A stretch of DNA of 54,489 bases. Source: Bacteroidota bacterium. GTDB lineage: Bacteria > Bacteroidota > Ignavibacteria > Kryptoniales > JAKASW01. Positions 9,584 to 20,291 of this stretch are shown piece by piece. How positions within the stretch are numbered: the first letter of the stretch is position 1; the number at the start of each line of letters is the position of its first letter. The stretch covers positions 1 to 54,489 of the forward strand of contig JAJZVO010000027.1 in assembly GCA_021845665.1 (NCBI GenBank), written 5' to 3'. Under the pieces are notes generated by a model. It did not search any database and was not told the DNA's origin. It saw only the letters and a list, made by a program, of their open reading frames with translations. Made by a program: the position numbers and the translations under genes.

Positions 9584-9590
9584 CACCTCT

Positions 9591-9632
9591 GGATGCGCCT
9601 GCGGCCCTCAACGGCTGCACGCGCATCCTTTT
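9591..9632 (+). terminator. Rho-independent terminator after the beta-helix gene
   Basis: GGATGCGC pairs with GCGCATCC, continued by an inner TGCGGCC/GGCTGCA stem with one G-T pair and a five-base loop (TCAAC). TTTT follows at 9629. It begins eight bases after the stop codon, so the receptor and beta-helix genes may form one transcript with partial read-through into GH2. Confidence 0.75.
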
Positions 9633-9748
9633 CAAAGCGTGATAGCTTTTTTCCTCGCGTTTCAATACATAAAGGAATTCGTCGCACCTTTCGTTTTGAA
9701 GGACATTTTTTCTCACATAGGCATCAGGCGGGCGGAAGTGAAACATTT

Positions 9749-12247
9749 ATGAAAAAGCAGCTGCCAATCTTGACTCTAATACTGGTCCAAATCCTGGCGG
9801 TGAACGGAATCTGCGGTGTCTTTCCGGTCCGCCAACACCTGTTGATGGACTACGACTGGAAATTTATTCATGCAGATGTCAAGGGTGCCGAGAAGACGAG
9901 TTTTGATGACAGCGAGTGGAAAACGGTCGACATTCCATACGACTGGAGCATCGAAGGAATGTTCAACAAGAACGCGGCCACAGGGGGAGCCGGCGGCTAT
10001 CTTCCGACGGGCATCGGCTGGTATCGTAATCACTTTATCTTACCGACATTTCATAAAGGCGACGATTGCTGGATAGAGTTTGAAGGAGTCTATATGAACA
10101 GCGACGTCTGGATTAACGGCCATTTCCTCGGTAATCATCCGTACGGCTACACGAGTTTCAATTATGATCTGACGCCGTATGTCAAGCGGGGGGAAAACGT
10201 GATTGCGGTACGGGTCGACAATTCGCTTCAACCTAACAGCCGGTGGTACTCGGGTTCCGGAATCTACCGCAACGTGTGGCTTAATATTACCGGCCCGGTT
10301 CACATTGCGCAGTGGGGGACATACATTACGACCCCCGATGTCGATTCTTCCTCCGCTACTGTTCAAGTCCGCACTACCGTCGACAATCGATTGACATCAA
10401 CTGAGAATATCGAGCTGCATTCGTCAATCGTGAGCAGTTCAGGCGAAGTGGTTGCATCCGTCGAGACTCCGGTCTCATTAGTTCAGTCAGGACGAACGAA
10501 AGTCGAACAGACTTTGAAAGTATCTTCTCCTTCACTCTGGTCGATAGAGACTCCGTTGATGTACAGGATGAGATCGATATTGCTCGATGGGACAAAGGTC
10601 GTGGACAGTCTCATGACTCCTTTTGGAATCCGAAGTATACGTTACGATGTCAACAAAGGATTTTTCCTGAATGGGAAGCATGTGAAGATGCATGGGGTTT
10701 GCCTCCACCCCGATGCTGGCTGTCTCGGTGTAGCGGTTCCGGTCCAGGCATGGGTGAGGCGTTTGAAACTCCTAAAGGCAATGGGCTGCAATGCGATCCG
10801 TACGGCGCATAATCCCCCTACACCTGAGTTCCTCAGGCTTTGCGACAAGATGGGATTCCTGGTGATGGACGAAGCTTTCGATGAATGGTCAATCGCGAAG
10901 AGCCAGGTTAAATATGGCTATCACCTCTATTTCAAAGAGAACTGGAAATCCGATCTGCTTTCCATGATCCGGCGCGACCGGAATCATCCGAGCATCGTCA
11001 TATGGAGTGCAGGCAACGAAGTCCTCGAACAGGGCTCGGATTCGGGTACTGCCGTACTGAAGGAGCTAATCGAAACTTTTCACAAGGAAGACCCGACCAG
11101 GCCGGTTACCGTTGCCAGCGACCATATCGCCGATCCCACATATCCCGCTAAGCTTTCTTTTCTTAATACAGAGGAGATAGTCGGATACAATTACGTGGAC
11201 CGCTGGGGAAAGCGCAGGGAACTCTATTACAGCATAGACAGGCACAACCATCCGAATTGGAAAATGATCGGCACGGAATGCACGTCGATCCCGAGCATCC
11301 GAGGATATTATGCGATGCCGTGGGACACAACGTCGAACCCGTTCATGAACTACCTGAACTACACGACAAACATGATCGAGGCCGAGCAGCTATGGGAATT
11401 CGAAGCGATCCATGATTATGTCATTGGCGATTTCATGTGGACCGGTATCGACTACCTTGGCGAGGCGGAGTGGCCTGCCAAGAGCTCCAGCTTCGGCGTG
11501 ATCGATCTCTGCGGCTTCCCAAAGGACAGCTATTATTTTTATCAGAGCCAGTGGTCCGATAAGCCGGTGCTTCATCTGCTTCCTCATTGGAACTGGAAAG
11601 GACATGACGGTCAAGTCATTCCGGTAATCGCATATACAAACTGCGACAGCGTGCAGCTTTACGTTAATGGCAAACCGTTCGGAATGGAATCCTATGTCTT
11701 TCCGCAGCAAGGCCATGCCGGTGCTTGGGACAAATACGCACATCCGTATGTATACCCAACAACTTCGGATCTTCACCTCTCATGGAGCGTACCTTACGAG
11801 CCCGGTACACTCGAGGCCGTCGGCAAATGGCATGGGAAAACAATCACTGACATCGTACATACTACATCCGTACCTTATGCGATCAGGCTGTCGGCTGACA
11901 GGACCAAAGTCAAGGCCGATGCCGAAGACATTGCGGATGTTAAAGTGGAAATTGTGGACAAACATGGATGGGTTGTACCAACGGCGGACAATCTCATCGA
12001 TTTCAAAGTTGAAGGCGAAGGGACGTTGGACGGAACCGATAATGGAAATCCTGTCGACACCACCCCGATGAAGAGCCATGAGCGAAAGGCATTCAATGGC
12101 CTCGCGCTTGCAGTGATCAAATCGATTCGTAAGCCTGGCCCGATTAGACTAATCGTCACTTCCAAAGGCTTGAAGAGTGCGGAGATTGAGATCGTATCGG
12201 AGACGCCTGCCCACGGCCCGGCAACGGTCGAGAGTATGGCCCGATAG
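9749..12247 (+). CDS. GH2 beta-galactosidase (first copy)
   Basis: Family 2 beta-galactosidase, 832 residues from ATG 9749; the frame is open upstream, but this start gives a good signal peptide (KKQLPILTLILVQILAVNG) after a purine-rich GGCGGAAG. The order is sugar-binding jelly roll (WKFIH...GIGWYRNHF), Ig-like domain, TIM barrel, then C-terminal DUF4982-like and Ig-like domains. The acid/base is in WSAGNEV (Glu424) and the nucleophile in IGTECTS (Glu510). It probably releases galactose from oligosaccharides in the periplasm. It is paralogous in layout to the gene at 13757, and a GH53 gene separates the two copies. Confidence 0.88.
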   Translation: MKKQLPILTLILVQILAVNGICGVFPVRQHLLMDYDWKFIHADVKGAEKTSFDDSEWKTVDIPYDWSIEGMFNKNAATGGAGGYLPTGIGWYRNHFILPTFHKGDDCWIEFEGVYMNSDVWINGHFLGNHPYGYTSFNYDLTPYVKRGENVIAVRVDNSLQPNSRWYSGSGIYRNVWLNITGPVHIAQWGTYITTPDVDSSSATVQVRTTVDNRLTSTENIELHSSIVSSSGEVVASVETPVSLVQSGRTKVEQTLKVSSPSLWSIETPLMYRMRSILLDGTKVVDSLMTPFGIRSIRYDVNKGFFLNGKHVKMHGVCLHPDAGCLGVAVPVQAWVRRLKLLKAMGCNAIRTAHNPPTPEFLRLCDKMGFLVMDEAFDEWSIAKSQVKYGYHLYFKENWKSDLLSMIRRDRNHPSIVIWSAGNEVLEQGSDSGTAVLKELIETFHKEDPTRPVTVASDHIADPTYPAKLSFLNTEEIVGYNYVDRWGKRRELYYSIDRHNHPNWKMIGTECTSIPSIRGYYAMPWDTTSNPFMNYLNYTTNMIEAEQLWEFEAIHDYVIGDFMWTGIDYLGEAEWPAKSSSFGVIDLCGFPKDSYYFYQSQWSDKPVLHLLPHWNWKGHDGQVIPVIAYTNCDSVQLYVNGKPFGMESYVFPQQGHAGAWDKYAHPYVYPTTSDLHLSWSVPYEPGTLEAVGKWHGKTITDIVHTTSVPYAIRLSADRTKVKADAEDIADVKVEIVDKHGWVVPTADNLIDFKVEGEGTLDGTDNGNPVDTTPMKSHERKAFNGLALAVIKSIRKPGPIRLIVTSKGLKSAEIEIVSETPAHGPATVESMAR

Positions 12248-12282
12248 CGAGTCGGGCAACCGATAAGAGATAGGAACAGATC

Positions 12283-13644
12283 ATGCGAAAGACAATTCAA
12301 TTGGAACAGGCGGAGTCGGCTGGCTCCGCCAAAATACTGAACGCGTTTTCAACGGCGAAGCGGATTGCCGGCGGGCTCTTCTTACTTCTTCTGACGATTG
12401 TAGTGCTTGCTCCCGATGCCGCTGCCCAGTTTGCTAATGGTGCCGACGTGAGCTGGCTGCCGCAAATGGAGGCGGCGGGGTATGTCTTCAAGAACCAGTC
12501 CGGAGTTGAGATGAATTGCCTGGATATTCTGAAAGAAGAAGGCATAAATGCGATCCGGATCAGGGCCTGGGTCAATCCGAAGGGAGGATACTGCGACACC
12601 AAGTATGTCACCTCATTGGCCCACCAAGCGGACAGCATGGGGTTCGATATTCTCATAGACTTTCATTGCAGCGACACATGGGCCGATCCGTCTCACCAAT
12701 ATACGCCGGCCGCATGGGCCAGCGATTCGCTCCCACAGCTCCTTACTAATCTCTATGACTATGTCTACGGTGTAATGGACACGCTGAAAATGGCGGGCGT
12801 TGTTCCGAAGTGGGTACAGATTGGAAATGAGACCAACAATGGGATGATGTGGCCGTTGGGGATGGCTACCACGCATATGGCCAACTTCGCTCAAATGATC
12901 GACACCGGCTATGCTGCCGTCAAAGCGATCGACAGCACAACACAGGTGATCGTTCACTTGTCGAATTCATACGACGATACGATGTACAGGTGGATGTTCG
13001 ACGGCCTTGAGAAATATGGTGCAAGGTGGGACATCATTGGAATGTCCGCATACCCGTACTGGGCGAACCTCCCCTGGCAGACCGACGACAGCCTGACACT
13101 CGTGACCATGAAGGATATGATCGCGAGATACCATAAGAAAGTGATGGTGGTCGAAGCGGGATACGCATATAGTCAGCCTGTAACAGCGAATCACTATCTC
13201 ATGGATCTTATCGCGAAGACTAAATCTGTAGGAGGGCTGGGCGTGTTCTACTGGGAACCGGAGTGTTATAACTGGCAGGGATACCAAATGGGTGCCTGGA
13301 ATCCCGCCAATGAAGAACCCACTGTCGCTCTCGACGCCTTCCTGGGGAAGTACGCAACTGCTGTCGTAGGACCGACACGTCCCGAAGGATTCAACCTGCA
13401 TGTCTATCCTAACCCGTTCAACCCAACCACGACCATTCAATACAATCTTCCGGTTCGGTCGAACGTCTCGATCAATATCTACAATGTCCTGGGACAGGAA
13501 GTCAGACAACTCGTCAGCGGATACCAGAATCAGGGCACACACACTTTGAGCTGGTCAGCGAACGGACTGGCAAGCGGTGTTTACTTCTGCCGGCTCAGCG
13601 CATCGGACTATCTCGCGATGCGGAAACTTGTGTTATTGAAGTAG
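12283..13644 (+). CDS. GH53 endo-beta-1,4-galactanase with T9SS sorting tail
   Basis: Second family 53 endo-galactanase, 453 residues. The N-terminus has a membrane-type signal (GGLFLLLLTIVVLAPDAAAQ), then the barrel with VQIGNETNNG (acid/base Glu183) and VVEAGYAYS (nucleophile Glu291). The last 80 or so residues form a T9SS type A domain starting HVYPNPFNPTTTIQY and ending MRKLVLLK. It should therefore act outside the cell on polymeric galactan, complementing the tail-less copy at 2130. ATG 12283 is 35 bp after the GH2 stop, consistent with co-transcription. Confidence 0.92.
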   Translation: MRKTIQLEQAESAGSAKILNAFSTAKRIAGGLFLLLLTIVVLAPDAAAQFANGADVSWLPQMEAAGYVFKNQSGVEMNCLDILKEEGINAIRIRAWVNPKGGYCDTKYVTSLAHQADSMGFDILIDFHCSDTWADPSHQYTPAAWASDSLPQLLTNLYDYVYGVMDTLKMAGVVPKWVQIGNETNNGMMWPLGMATTHMANFAQMIDTGYAAVKAIDSTTQVIVHLSNSYDDTMYRWMFDGLEKYGARWDIIGMSAYPYWANLPWQTDDSLTLVTMKDMIARYHKKVMVVEAGYAYSQPVTANHYLMDLIAKTKSVGGLGVFYWEPECYNWQGYQMGAWNPANEEPTVALDAFLGKYATAVVGPTRPEGFNLHVYPNPFNPTTTIQYNLPVRSNVSINIYNVLGQEVRQLVSGYQNQGTHTLSWSANGLASGVYFCRLSASDYLAMRKLVLLK

Positions 13645-13678
13645 AATCGTCCGGTCCTATCCTGCATAAAAACTCGGC

Positions 13679-13702
13679 TGACTTGCCGTCGCAGCCAAGT
13701 CA
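13679..13702 (+). terminator. Weak stem-loop between GH53 and second GH2
   Basis: TGACTTG pairs with CAAGTCA across a 10-base loop, 35 bp after the GH53 stop. There is no T-run, so it may be an attenuating or RNA-stabilising hairpin rather than a full terminator. Confidence 0.3.
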
Positions 13703-13756
13703 ACCTTCTATATCTTTCGAATGTACTATCACAATCTTAAACCTGGGAGCTATGTA

Positions 13757-16243
13757 ATGTTAAGGCGGATTTGTACAATGGTGGCCGTTCTCTTACTCGG
13801 CTCGCTTCCTGCCTTCGGGGCACAGAACGGTGCTTCGGCAGCCAAGGATCTGAATTCACCAATCCCCCGGCAGAAGCTTCTGATGGACTACGGCTGGAAA
13901 TTCCACTTCGGAAATTCTGCCGACCCGAAGCTTGATTTCGGATACGGGTCCGGTGAGATTTACGCGAAAGAGGGAATCGGCCCTGAAGCCACGATGCCGA
14001 AGTTTAACGACAGCTCCTGGCAGTCGATCAACCTTCCCGATGACTGGGCGGTTTACCTTCCGTTTGTGCATGTCAAGGATTTTGCGATCATGGGGCACGG
14101 ATACAAACCGATCGGCGGAGAATTCCCGGCTACTTCTATAGGGTGGTACAGGAAGGAATTTACCGTCCCGGCGAAAGACTCCACGAAGAGAATATCAATA
14201 CAGTTCGACGGGGTTTATAGAGATTGCATTGTCTGGCTGAACGGTAACTTCGTAGGGAAAAACATGAGCGGATATGCTCCGTTCTCGTTCGACGTCACGA
14301 ACTTCGTCAATTACGGCGGACAAAATGTCCTGGTCGTGAGGGTCGATGCTGAGAACTACGAAGGCTGGTTTTACGAGGGGGCGGGCATATACAGGCATGT
14401 TTGGCTCATAGAAACTCCACCGCTCCACATCCCGATATACGGCACATATGTCAGGACGGCTTCCATCGAGGGAGGCCGGGCGACTTTAGCAGTTCAAACG
14501 AAGGTCAGCAACAGGGAGGACGAAGCAGCACGATTCGATGTGGAATCAATTATCATAGACAATCATGGGAACATAGTAGCGAGAGCCTCGACCGCAGGAA
14601 CCAGAATGCTTCCGTATGAGAAGAGAAAATTCGAACAGAGCATGACTGTTGACCGCCCGGCATTGTGGTCTCCTGACCATCCAAGTCTTTACAAGCTCGT
14701 TTCTGTCATAAAATCTGGCGGCAAAGTAATAGACCGCGTGAATACAACCTTCGGCATCCGTACGCTCAGGTGGACCAGCAACGACGGTTTCTTCCTGAAC
14801 GGGAAGCGAGTGGAGATAAAGGGCACCTGCAATCACCAGGACTTTGCAGGCGTGGGGACCGCGCTCCCGGACGGGCTGCAATATTTCCGTGTTAAGAAGC
14901 TGAAGGAGATGGGTTGCAATGCATGGCGAACGAGCCACAACCCTCCGACACCCGCACTTCTCGATGCGTGCGATAAGCTGGGGATGCTCGTCATGGACGA
15001 AAACAGGCTTCTGAATAGCTCGCCGGAATACGTGTCGCAGTTTAAGAGGATGATACGCCGGGACAGAAACCACCCGTCAGTGGTCATCTGGTCGATCGGC
15101 AACGAGGAATGGGGAGTACAGGACACGCCTGTCGGTGTAAGAATAGCGAAGACGCTGATACGTATTCAAAAGGAGCTCGACCCTTCGAGGACGTGCACTT
15201 TCGCGGCGAACGACGGCGATGCGTTCAATGACGCCGTCAACAGCGTCATCCCAGTTAGAGGCTTCAATTATCACGTTTATGATATTCAGAAGTATCACGA
15301 GCAGCATCCCGGCCAGCCGCTTATCGGGACGGAGACAGCAAGCACGGTTTCCACACGCGGAGAATACGCGAGCGATACCGCGAAGGGGTATGTCAGTGAT
15401 TACGACGTCAACGCACCACCTTGGGGCGAAACGGCGGAGCAATGGTGGAAGTTCTACGATGAGCACAGGTACCTTGCCGGCGGGTTTGTCTGGACAGGAT
15501 TCGATTACCGCGGTGAGCCGACGCCTTACGAATGGCCCGACATAAATTCCAACTTCGGCATAATGGACGTATGCGGATTTCCCAAGAACAATTTCTATTA
15601 TTACCAGTCATGGTGGAGTCATAAGAACGTGTTGCATATTTTCCCGCACTGGAACTGGCCCGGTAAGATCGGCCAGCCCATCGATGTCTGGTGCTTCAGT
15701 AATTGCGACAGCGTCGAATTGCTGTTGAACGGCAAGAGCCTCGGTACGAAAGTGATGGAGCGTGATTCTCATTTAGAGTGGACGGTGAATTATGAACCAG
15801 GTACGCTCGAAGCACGGGGATGGAGGGACGGGAAGACCATCGTCGATAAAGAGGAGACAACGGGGCGTCCGGTCGCCATCCGCCTAAAGCCAGACCGCGA
15901 CACCATTCGCGCCAATGGCGAAGACGTATCCGTTGTCGAAGTTACGGTTGTCGATTCTCTTGGAAGGGAGGTACCGACTGCCGATGATCTGATTCACTTC
16001 CAGGCCGAAGGACAGGGCTCTATCATAGGCGTCGGAAACGGCGATCCGAGCAGCCACGAGCCAGACAAATATCCTGACGGCGGTTATCAACGAAAACTTT
16101 TCAACGGCAAATGCGAAGTCATAATCCTGTCGGATCGCGAGCCGGGTGAAATAAGACTCCAGGCGACGGGCTACGGCCTGAGGGATGCAACGTTGAGAAT
16201 CGGAACAAGGCAATCCAAGCTTGTCCCTCTAGTGGGCGAGTAG
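13757..16243 (+). CDS. GH2 beta-galactosidase (second copy)
   Basis: Family 2 glycosidase, 828 residues from ATG 13757. This start has GGGAG eight bases upstream and begins a compact signal peptide (LRRICTMVAVLLLGSLPAFG); the frame itself is open from 13721. The domain order matches the copy at 9749: jelly roll, Ig, TIM barrel, DUF4982-like, Ig-like. The acid/base is in WSIGNEEWG (Glu450) and the nucleophile in IGTETAS (Glu526). Compared with the first copy it has an insert near residues 40-75 and a shorter catalytic loop, so the two may prefer different linkages or chain lengths. Likely periplasmic. Confidence 0.87.
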   Translation: MLRRICTMVAVLLLGSLPAFGAQNGASAAKDLNSPIPRQKLLMDYGWKFHFGNSADPKLDFGYGSGEIYAKEGIGPEATMPKFNDSSWQSINLPDDWAVYLPFVHVKDFAIMGHGYKPIGGEFPATSIGWYRKEFTVPAKDSTKRISIQFDGVYRDCIVWLNGNFVGKNMSGYAPFSFDVTNFVNYGGQNVLVVRVDAENYEGWFYEGAGIYRHVWLIETPPLHIPIYGTYVRTASIEGGRATLAVQTKVSNREDEAARFDVESIIIDNHGNIVARASTAGTRMLPYEKRKFEQSMTVDRPALWSPDHPSLYKLVSVIKSGGKVIDRVNTTFGIRTLRWTSNDGFFLNGKRVEIKGTCNHQDFAGVGTALPDGLQYFRVKKLKEMGCNAWRTSHNPPTPALLDACDKLGMLVMDENRLLNSSPEYVSQFKRMIRRDRNHPSVVIWSIGNEEWGVQDTPVGVRIAKTLIRIQKELDPSRTCTFAANDGDAFNDAVNSVIPVRGFNYHVYDIQKYHEQHPGQPLIGTETASTVSTRGEYASDTAKGYVSDYDVNAPPWGETAEQWWKFYDEHRYLAGGFVWTGFDYRGEPTPYEWPDINSNFGIMDVCGFPKNNFYYYQSWWSHKNVLHIFPHWNWPGKIGQPIDVWCFSNCDSVELLLNGKSLGTKVMERDSHLEWTVNYEPGTLEARGWRDGKTIVDKEETTGRPVAIRLKPDRDTIRANGEDVSVVEVTVVDSLGREVPTADDLIHFQAEGQGSIIGVGNGDPSSHEPDKYPDGGYQRKLFNGKCEVIILSDREPGEIRLQATGYGLRDATLRIGTRQSKLVPLVGE

Positions 16244-16422
16244 CCCTGTGCCTTTTCCTGGCGGAGCTCTAATGCTGTCGTGGATAATTGTGTCACAGAA
16301 ATGCCCGCGGGTCGTCTATACTGCAAGATGCTGCCATACGGAGCCGTCATCGATCGGAGCTGTACAGAAAATCAAATAGAGCCTTTACTGAAATCTCTTA
16401 GTTCAAACCGGAGCGTGGAATA

Positions 16423-17598
16423 TTGGAATCAAGTTCAGATGTAGTCGGCTTAATAAGAGAAAAATACTTAGGAATATACGACCGCAACGACAGTATGGTG
16501 ATAGTCAGGTCGCCGGGCCGCATCAACCTGATTGGGGAACATACCGACTACAACGAAGGGTTTGTGCTCCCTTCGGCGATAGACCGAGCGATTTACCTTG
16601 CGGTCGGGCCGTGTCGCGGCTTCGACGTTTCCCTGACTTCCCTGGATCTTAACGATCAACTGCGCTTTGACGTCCGGGAAGCAGCGAAATCTCAAAAGGC
16701 ATGGGCAAATTACCTGATCGGGATAGTTCACGAACTCAATAGAGCAGGGCACCATATCGGCGGCTTCAACTGTGTCTTTTCGGGAGACATCCCGATCGGT
16801 GCAGGGATGTCGTCGTCGGCAGGAATCGAAGCGGGACTGGCATTTGCTCTCAACAGTATGTTCGACCTCGGTATTGGAAGAAGGGATCTTGCGAGAATCG
16901 CGCAGCGTTCGGAAAATGAGTTCGTCGGTGTCCGTTGCGGAATCATGGACCAGTTTGCCAACTTGCTCAGTAAAGGCGAGTCTGCGCTGCACCTCGACTG
17001 CCGAAGCCTTCAATATGAGTATATCCCTTTTATAAGGAGGGACCTGGAGTTTGTCCTCTGTGACACGGGAGTGAAACACAGCCTGGCTTTCTCGGAGTAC
17101 AATCTCAGAAGGGAACAATGTGAAACAGGCGCAGGCATAATCAGAAAATATTTCTCCGGTGTCCGGAGCCTTCGCGATGTCGAACCGGAAATGCTGAGGG
17201 AACATAAAGATGAATTGGGCGACACGATATACGGACGATGCAAATATGTAGTGGAAGAAAATGCGCGCGTGAATTTAGCCGGCAAATATCTGAGACAGAA
17301 CGATTACGACAAATTCGGGGAACTCCTCTACGCTTCCCACGAAGGCTTGAGAGATGAATACCAGGTCAGCTGCAGGGAACTGGATGTACTGGTCGATGCG
17401 GCAACGAACATCGATGGAGTCCTCGGCGCAAGGATGATGGGTGGTGGTTTCGGTGGATGCACCCTGAACCTTGTGGACCGCGAATCGGCCGAAGAGTTTA
17501 AGTCGAAAATAAGCGAGTCCTACCGGAGAGAGACCGGCAAGGTGCCGCAGCTTTATGAATGCAGCCTTATGCCGGGAACCGATTTGGTTCCCGATTGA
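16423..17598 (+). CDS. galK: Galactokinase
   Basis: Phosphorylates galactose to galactose-1-phosphate with ATP, the entry to the Leloir pathway; cytoplasmic GHMP kinase of 391 residues. The galactokinase signature PGRINLIGEHTDYNEGFVLP is at residues 31-50, the ATP-binding loop is GAGMSSSAGIEAG, the catalytic Asp is in GIMDQFA, and the third GHMP motif is MMGGGFGGC. The start is a TTG at 16423 with GGAG nine bases upstream; the first in-frame ATG falls inside the conserved N-terminus. It follows the GH2 gene by 180 bp and precedes galT by 67 bp. Confidence 0.97.
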   Translation: MESSSDVVGLIREKYLGIYDRNDSMVIVRSPGRINLIGEHTDYNEGFVLPSAIDRAIYLAVGPCRGFDVSLTSLDLNDQLRFDVREAAKSQKAWANYLIGIVHELNRAGHHIGGFNCVFSGDIPIGAGMSSSAGIEAGLAFALNSMFDLGIGRRDLARIAQRSENEFVGVRCGIMDQFANLLSKGESALHLDCRSLQYEYIPFIRRDLEFVLCDTGVKHSLAFSEYNLRREQCETGAGIIRKYFSGVRSLRDVEPEMLREHKDELGDTIYGRCKYVVEENARVNLAGKYLRQNDYDKFGELLYASHEGLRDEYQVSCRELDVLVDAATNIDGVLGARMMGGGFGGCTLNLVDRESAEEFKSKISESYRRETGKVPQLYECSLMPGTDLVPD

Positions 17599-17665
17599 TG
17601 AGACTCTCAGCCGCTCTAGCCCCGGCTGTGATTCCTGATGATATTTTTTCATATTTGGACTAACA

Positions 17666-18706
<1,041 letters not shown>

Positions 18707-18845
18707 GCACCGATGGTGCCTTCTCCGTCGGCCAGAATGTCTTCCTTCTGCTTCTAAGTTCAAACCCCATTCTCTCAGTGAATCGGGCCGTCACACTCGT
18801 TATCGTGCTTCATTTCAATCTCGAAATAGGAATCGGTGTCTTCCG

Positions 18846-19901
18846 ATGATCGTTAAGAATGTATTCGGGGAACTTCCCGACGGACGCGAAGCACATCTCT
18901 ATTCGCTCAGAAATGGGAACGGGATGCTTGTCGACATAACGGATTTTGGCGCCAGTGTCGTCTCGATATTCGTCCCCGACAGGGACGGGAAGTTTGACGA
19001 TGTGACTTTCGGCTACGACTCTGTCGACGGCTACCTGCACGGCTCCAGCTTCCTCGGAGCGACAATCGGAAGATTTGCGAATCGAATCGATAAAGGCCGA
19101 TTCAAACTTGACGGAGTGGTGTATCGTTTGCCTGTGAATGACGGGGGAAATACTCTTCACGGAGGGCCGTCAGGTTTCCACAAAAGGCTCTGGTCCGCCG
19201 AGCCTCTAAACGCAAATGAAGGAGAGTCTTTGAAGCTGTCTTACGTGAGCGAGGACGGCGAGGAAGGCTTTCCCGGTACCTTAACGGCAAATGTGATCTT
19301 CACTTTGACAATTGACAATGCCCTTGAGATTCGGTTATCGGCCAGCTCGGACAAGCTTACCGTAGTTAATATGACTTTCCACGGCTACTTCAACCTGACC
19401 GGCAACCCTGAGAGATCGATACTCGGTGAAGAGCTGATGATCGACTCGGATCATTATACTCCCTTAGACGACACCCAAATCCCGACAGGTGTCATCGAGG
19501 AGGTTGCAGGTACTCCGATGGATTTCAGGATACCCACTCAGATCGGACTACGCATCGACGAGGCGCACGAACAGCTGAGGATCTGCAGGGGCTACGACAT
19601 GAATTGGGTCCTGAACAGCCAGAACAACCACGTCCGTAAGGTGGCTGAGCTTTACGATCGGCCAAGCGGAAGGTCGATGAGCGTTTTCACCAACGAGCCG
19701 GGGATGCAGTTTTATACCGGCAACTTCCTCACAGGCAAGGAAAAAGGGAAAGGCGGCGTCGCTTACGGGTATAGAAGTGCCGTCGCTCTCGAGACGCAGC
19801 ATTATCCCGACTCCCCGAACAAACCAGATTTTCCATCTACATCCCTCCTCCCGGGGCATACCTACCATTCCACTACGATATACAAGTTCTCCGTACGCTG
19901 A
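18846..19901 (+). CDS. galM: Aldose 1-epimerase (galactose mutarotase)
   Basis: Interconverts beta- and alpha-D-galactose so that galactosidase products can be used by galactokinase; 351 residues. Family blocks are NTLHGGPSGFHKRLW, TFHGYFNLTG with the active-site His, and ALETQHYPDSPN with the catalytic Glu near the C-terminus. No signal peptide is evident, so it is placed in the cytoplasm with GalK and GalT. It ends the galactoside locus. Confidence 0.95.
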   Translation: MIVKNVFGELPDGREAHLYSLRNGNGMLVDITDFGASVVSIFVPDRDGKFDDVTFGYDSVDGYLHGSSFLGATIGRFANRIDKGRFKLDGVVYRLPVNDGGNTLHGGPSGFHKRLWSAEPLNANEGESLKLSYVSEDGEEGFPGTLTANVIFTLTIDNALEIRLSASSDKLTVVNMTFHGYFNLTGNPERSILGEELMIDSDHYTPLDDTQIPTGVIEEVAGTPMDFRIPTQIGLRIDEAHEQLRICRGYDMNWVLNSQNNHVRKVAELYDRPSGRSMSVFTNEPGMQFYTGNFLTGKEKGKGGVAYGYRSAVALETQHYPDSPNKPDFPSTSLLPGHTYHSTTIYKFSVR

Positions 19902-20291
19902 TCGGCGTACAACCCGCCTTTCATCTCACCCCAACGACAGCAACCGATTATTTGACTTATCCATCGAGATTTGATTCTCCGATTTCCTCTTTCAATTCCC
20001 ACCTGATCGTAACCAACCTTCTCCTAATCCATCGTACCGCGAAATGTACAAAGCCAGGCATCCTCACAATGCTCCTTTTGCCGTCGATAGAAATTTCTTT
20101 CCAGCGCGGCAAAACTCCGGTGTTCAATAGTAACTATTGGTAGAAGGGGACGCCCCGGCGGCTCAGCGCCCTCCCGGCATAGCTGCCCGAATTGCGTACG
20201 CGAATTTGTTCTGGCAGTACGTGCCAATTCGTATCATACGTCGGCCCGTAAGATTAGTGCTGACATAATCTGACATCCTCCAAACATTATT
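19902..20291. other. Intergenic region after galM
   Basis: 390 bp without a convincing gene. It contains a 15-bp inverted repeat at 20125 and a GC-rich stretch around 20150-20190, but no clear terminator. It separates the galactoside locus from an unrelated pair of genes. Confidence 0.6.
20125..20139. promoter_or_regulatory. 15-bp inverted repeat
   Basis: CAATAGT-A-ACTATTG is a perfect repeat with 7-bp arms and a one-base centre, about 185-240 bp before the next gene. It has the same 7-1-7 layout as the repeat at 3396 but a different sequence. A regulator site is possible; no partner is known. Confidence 0.25.
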
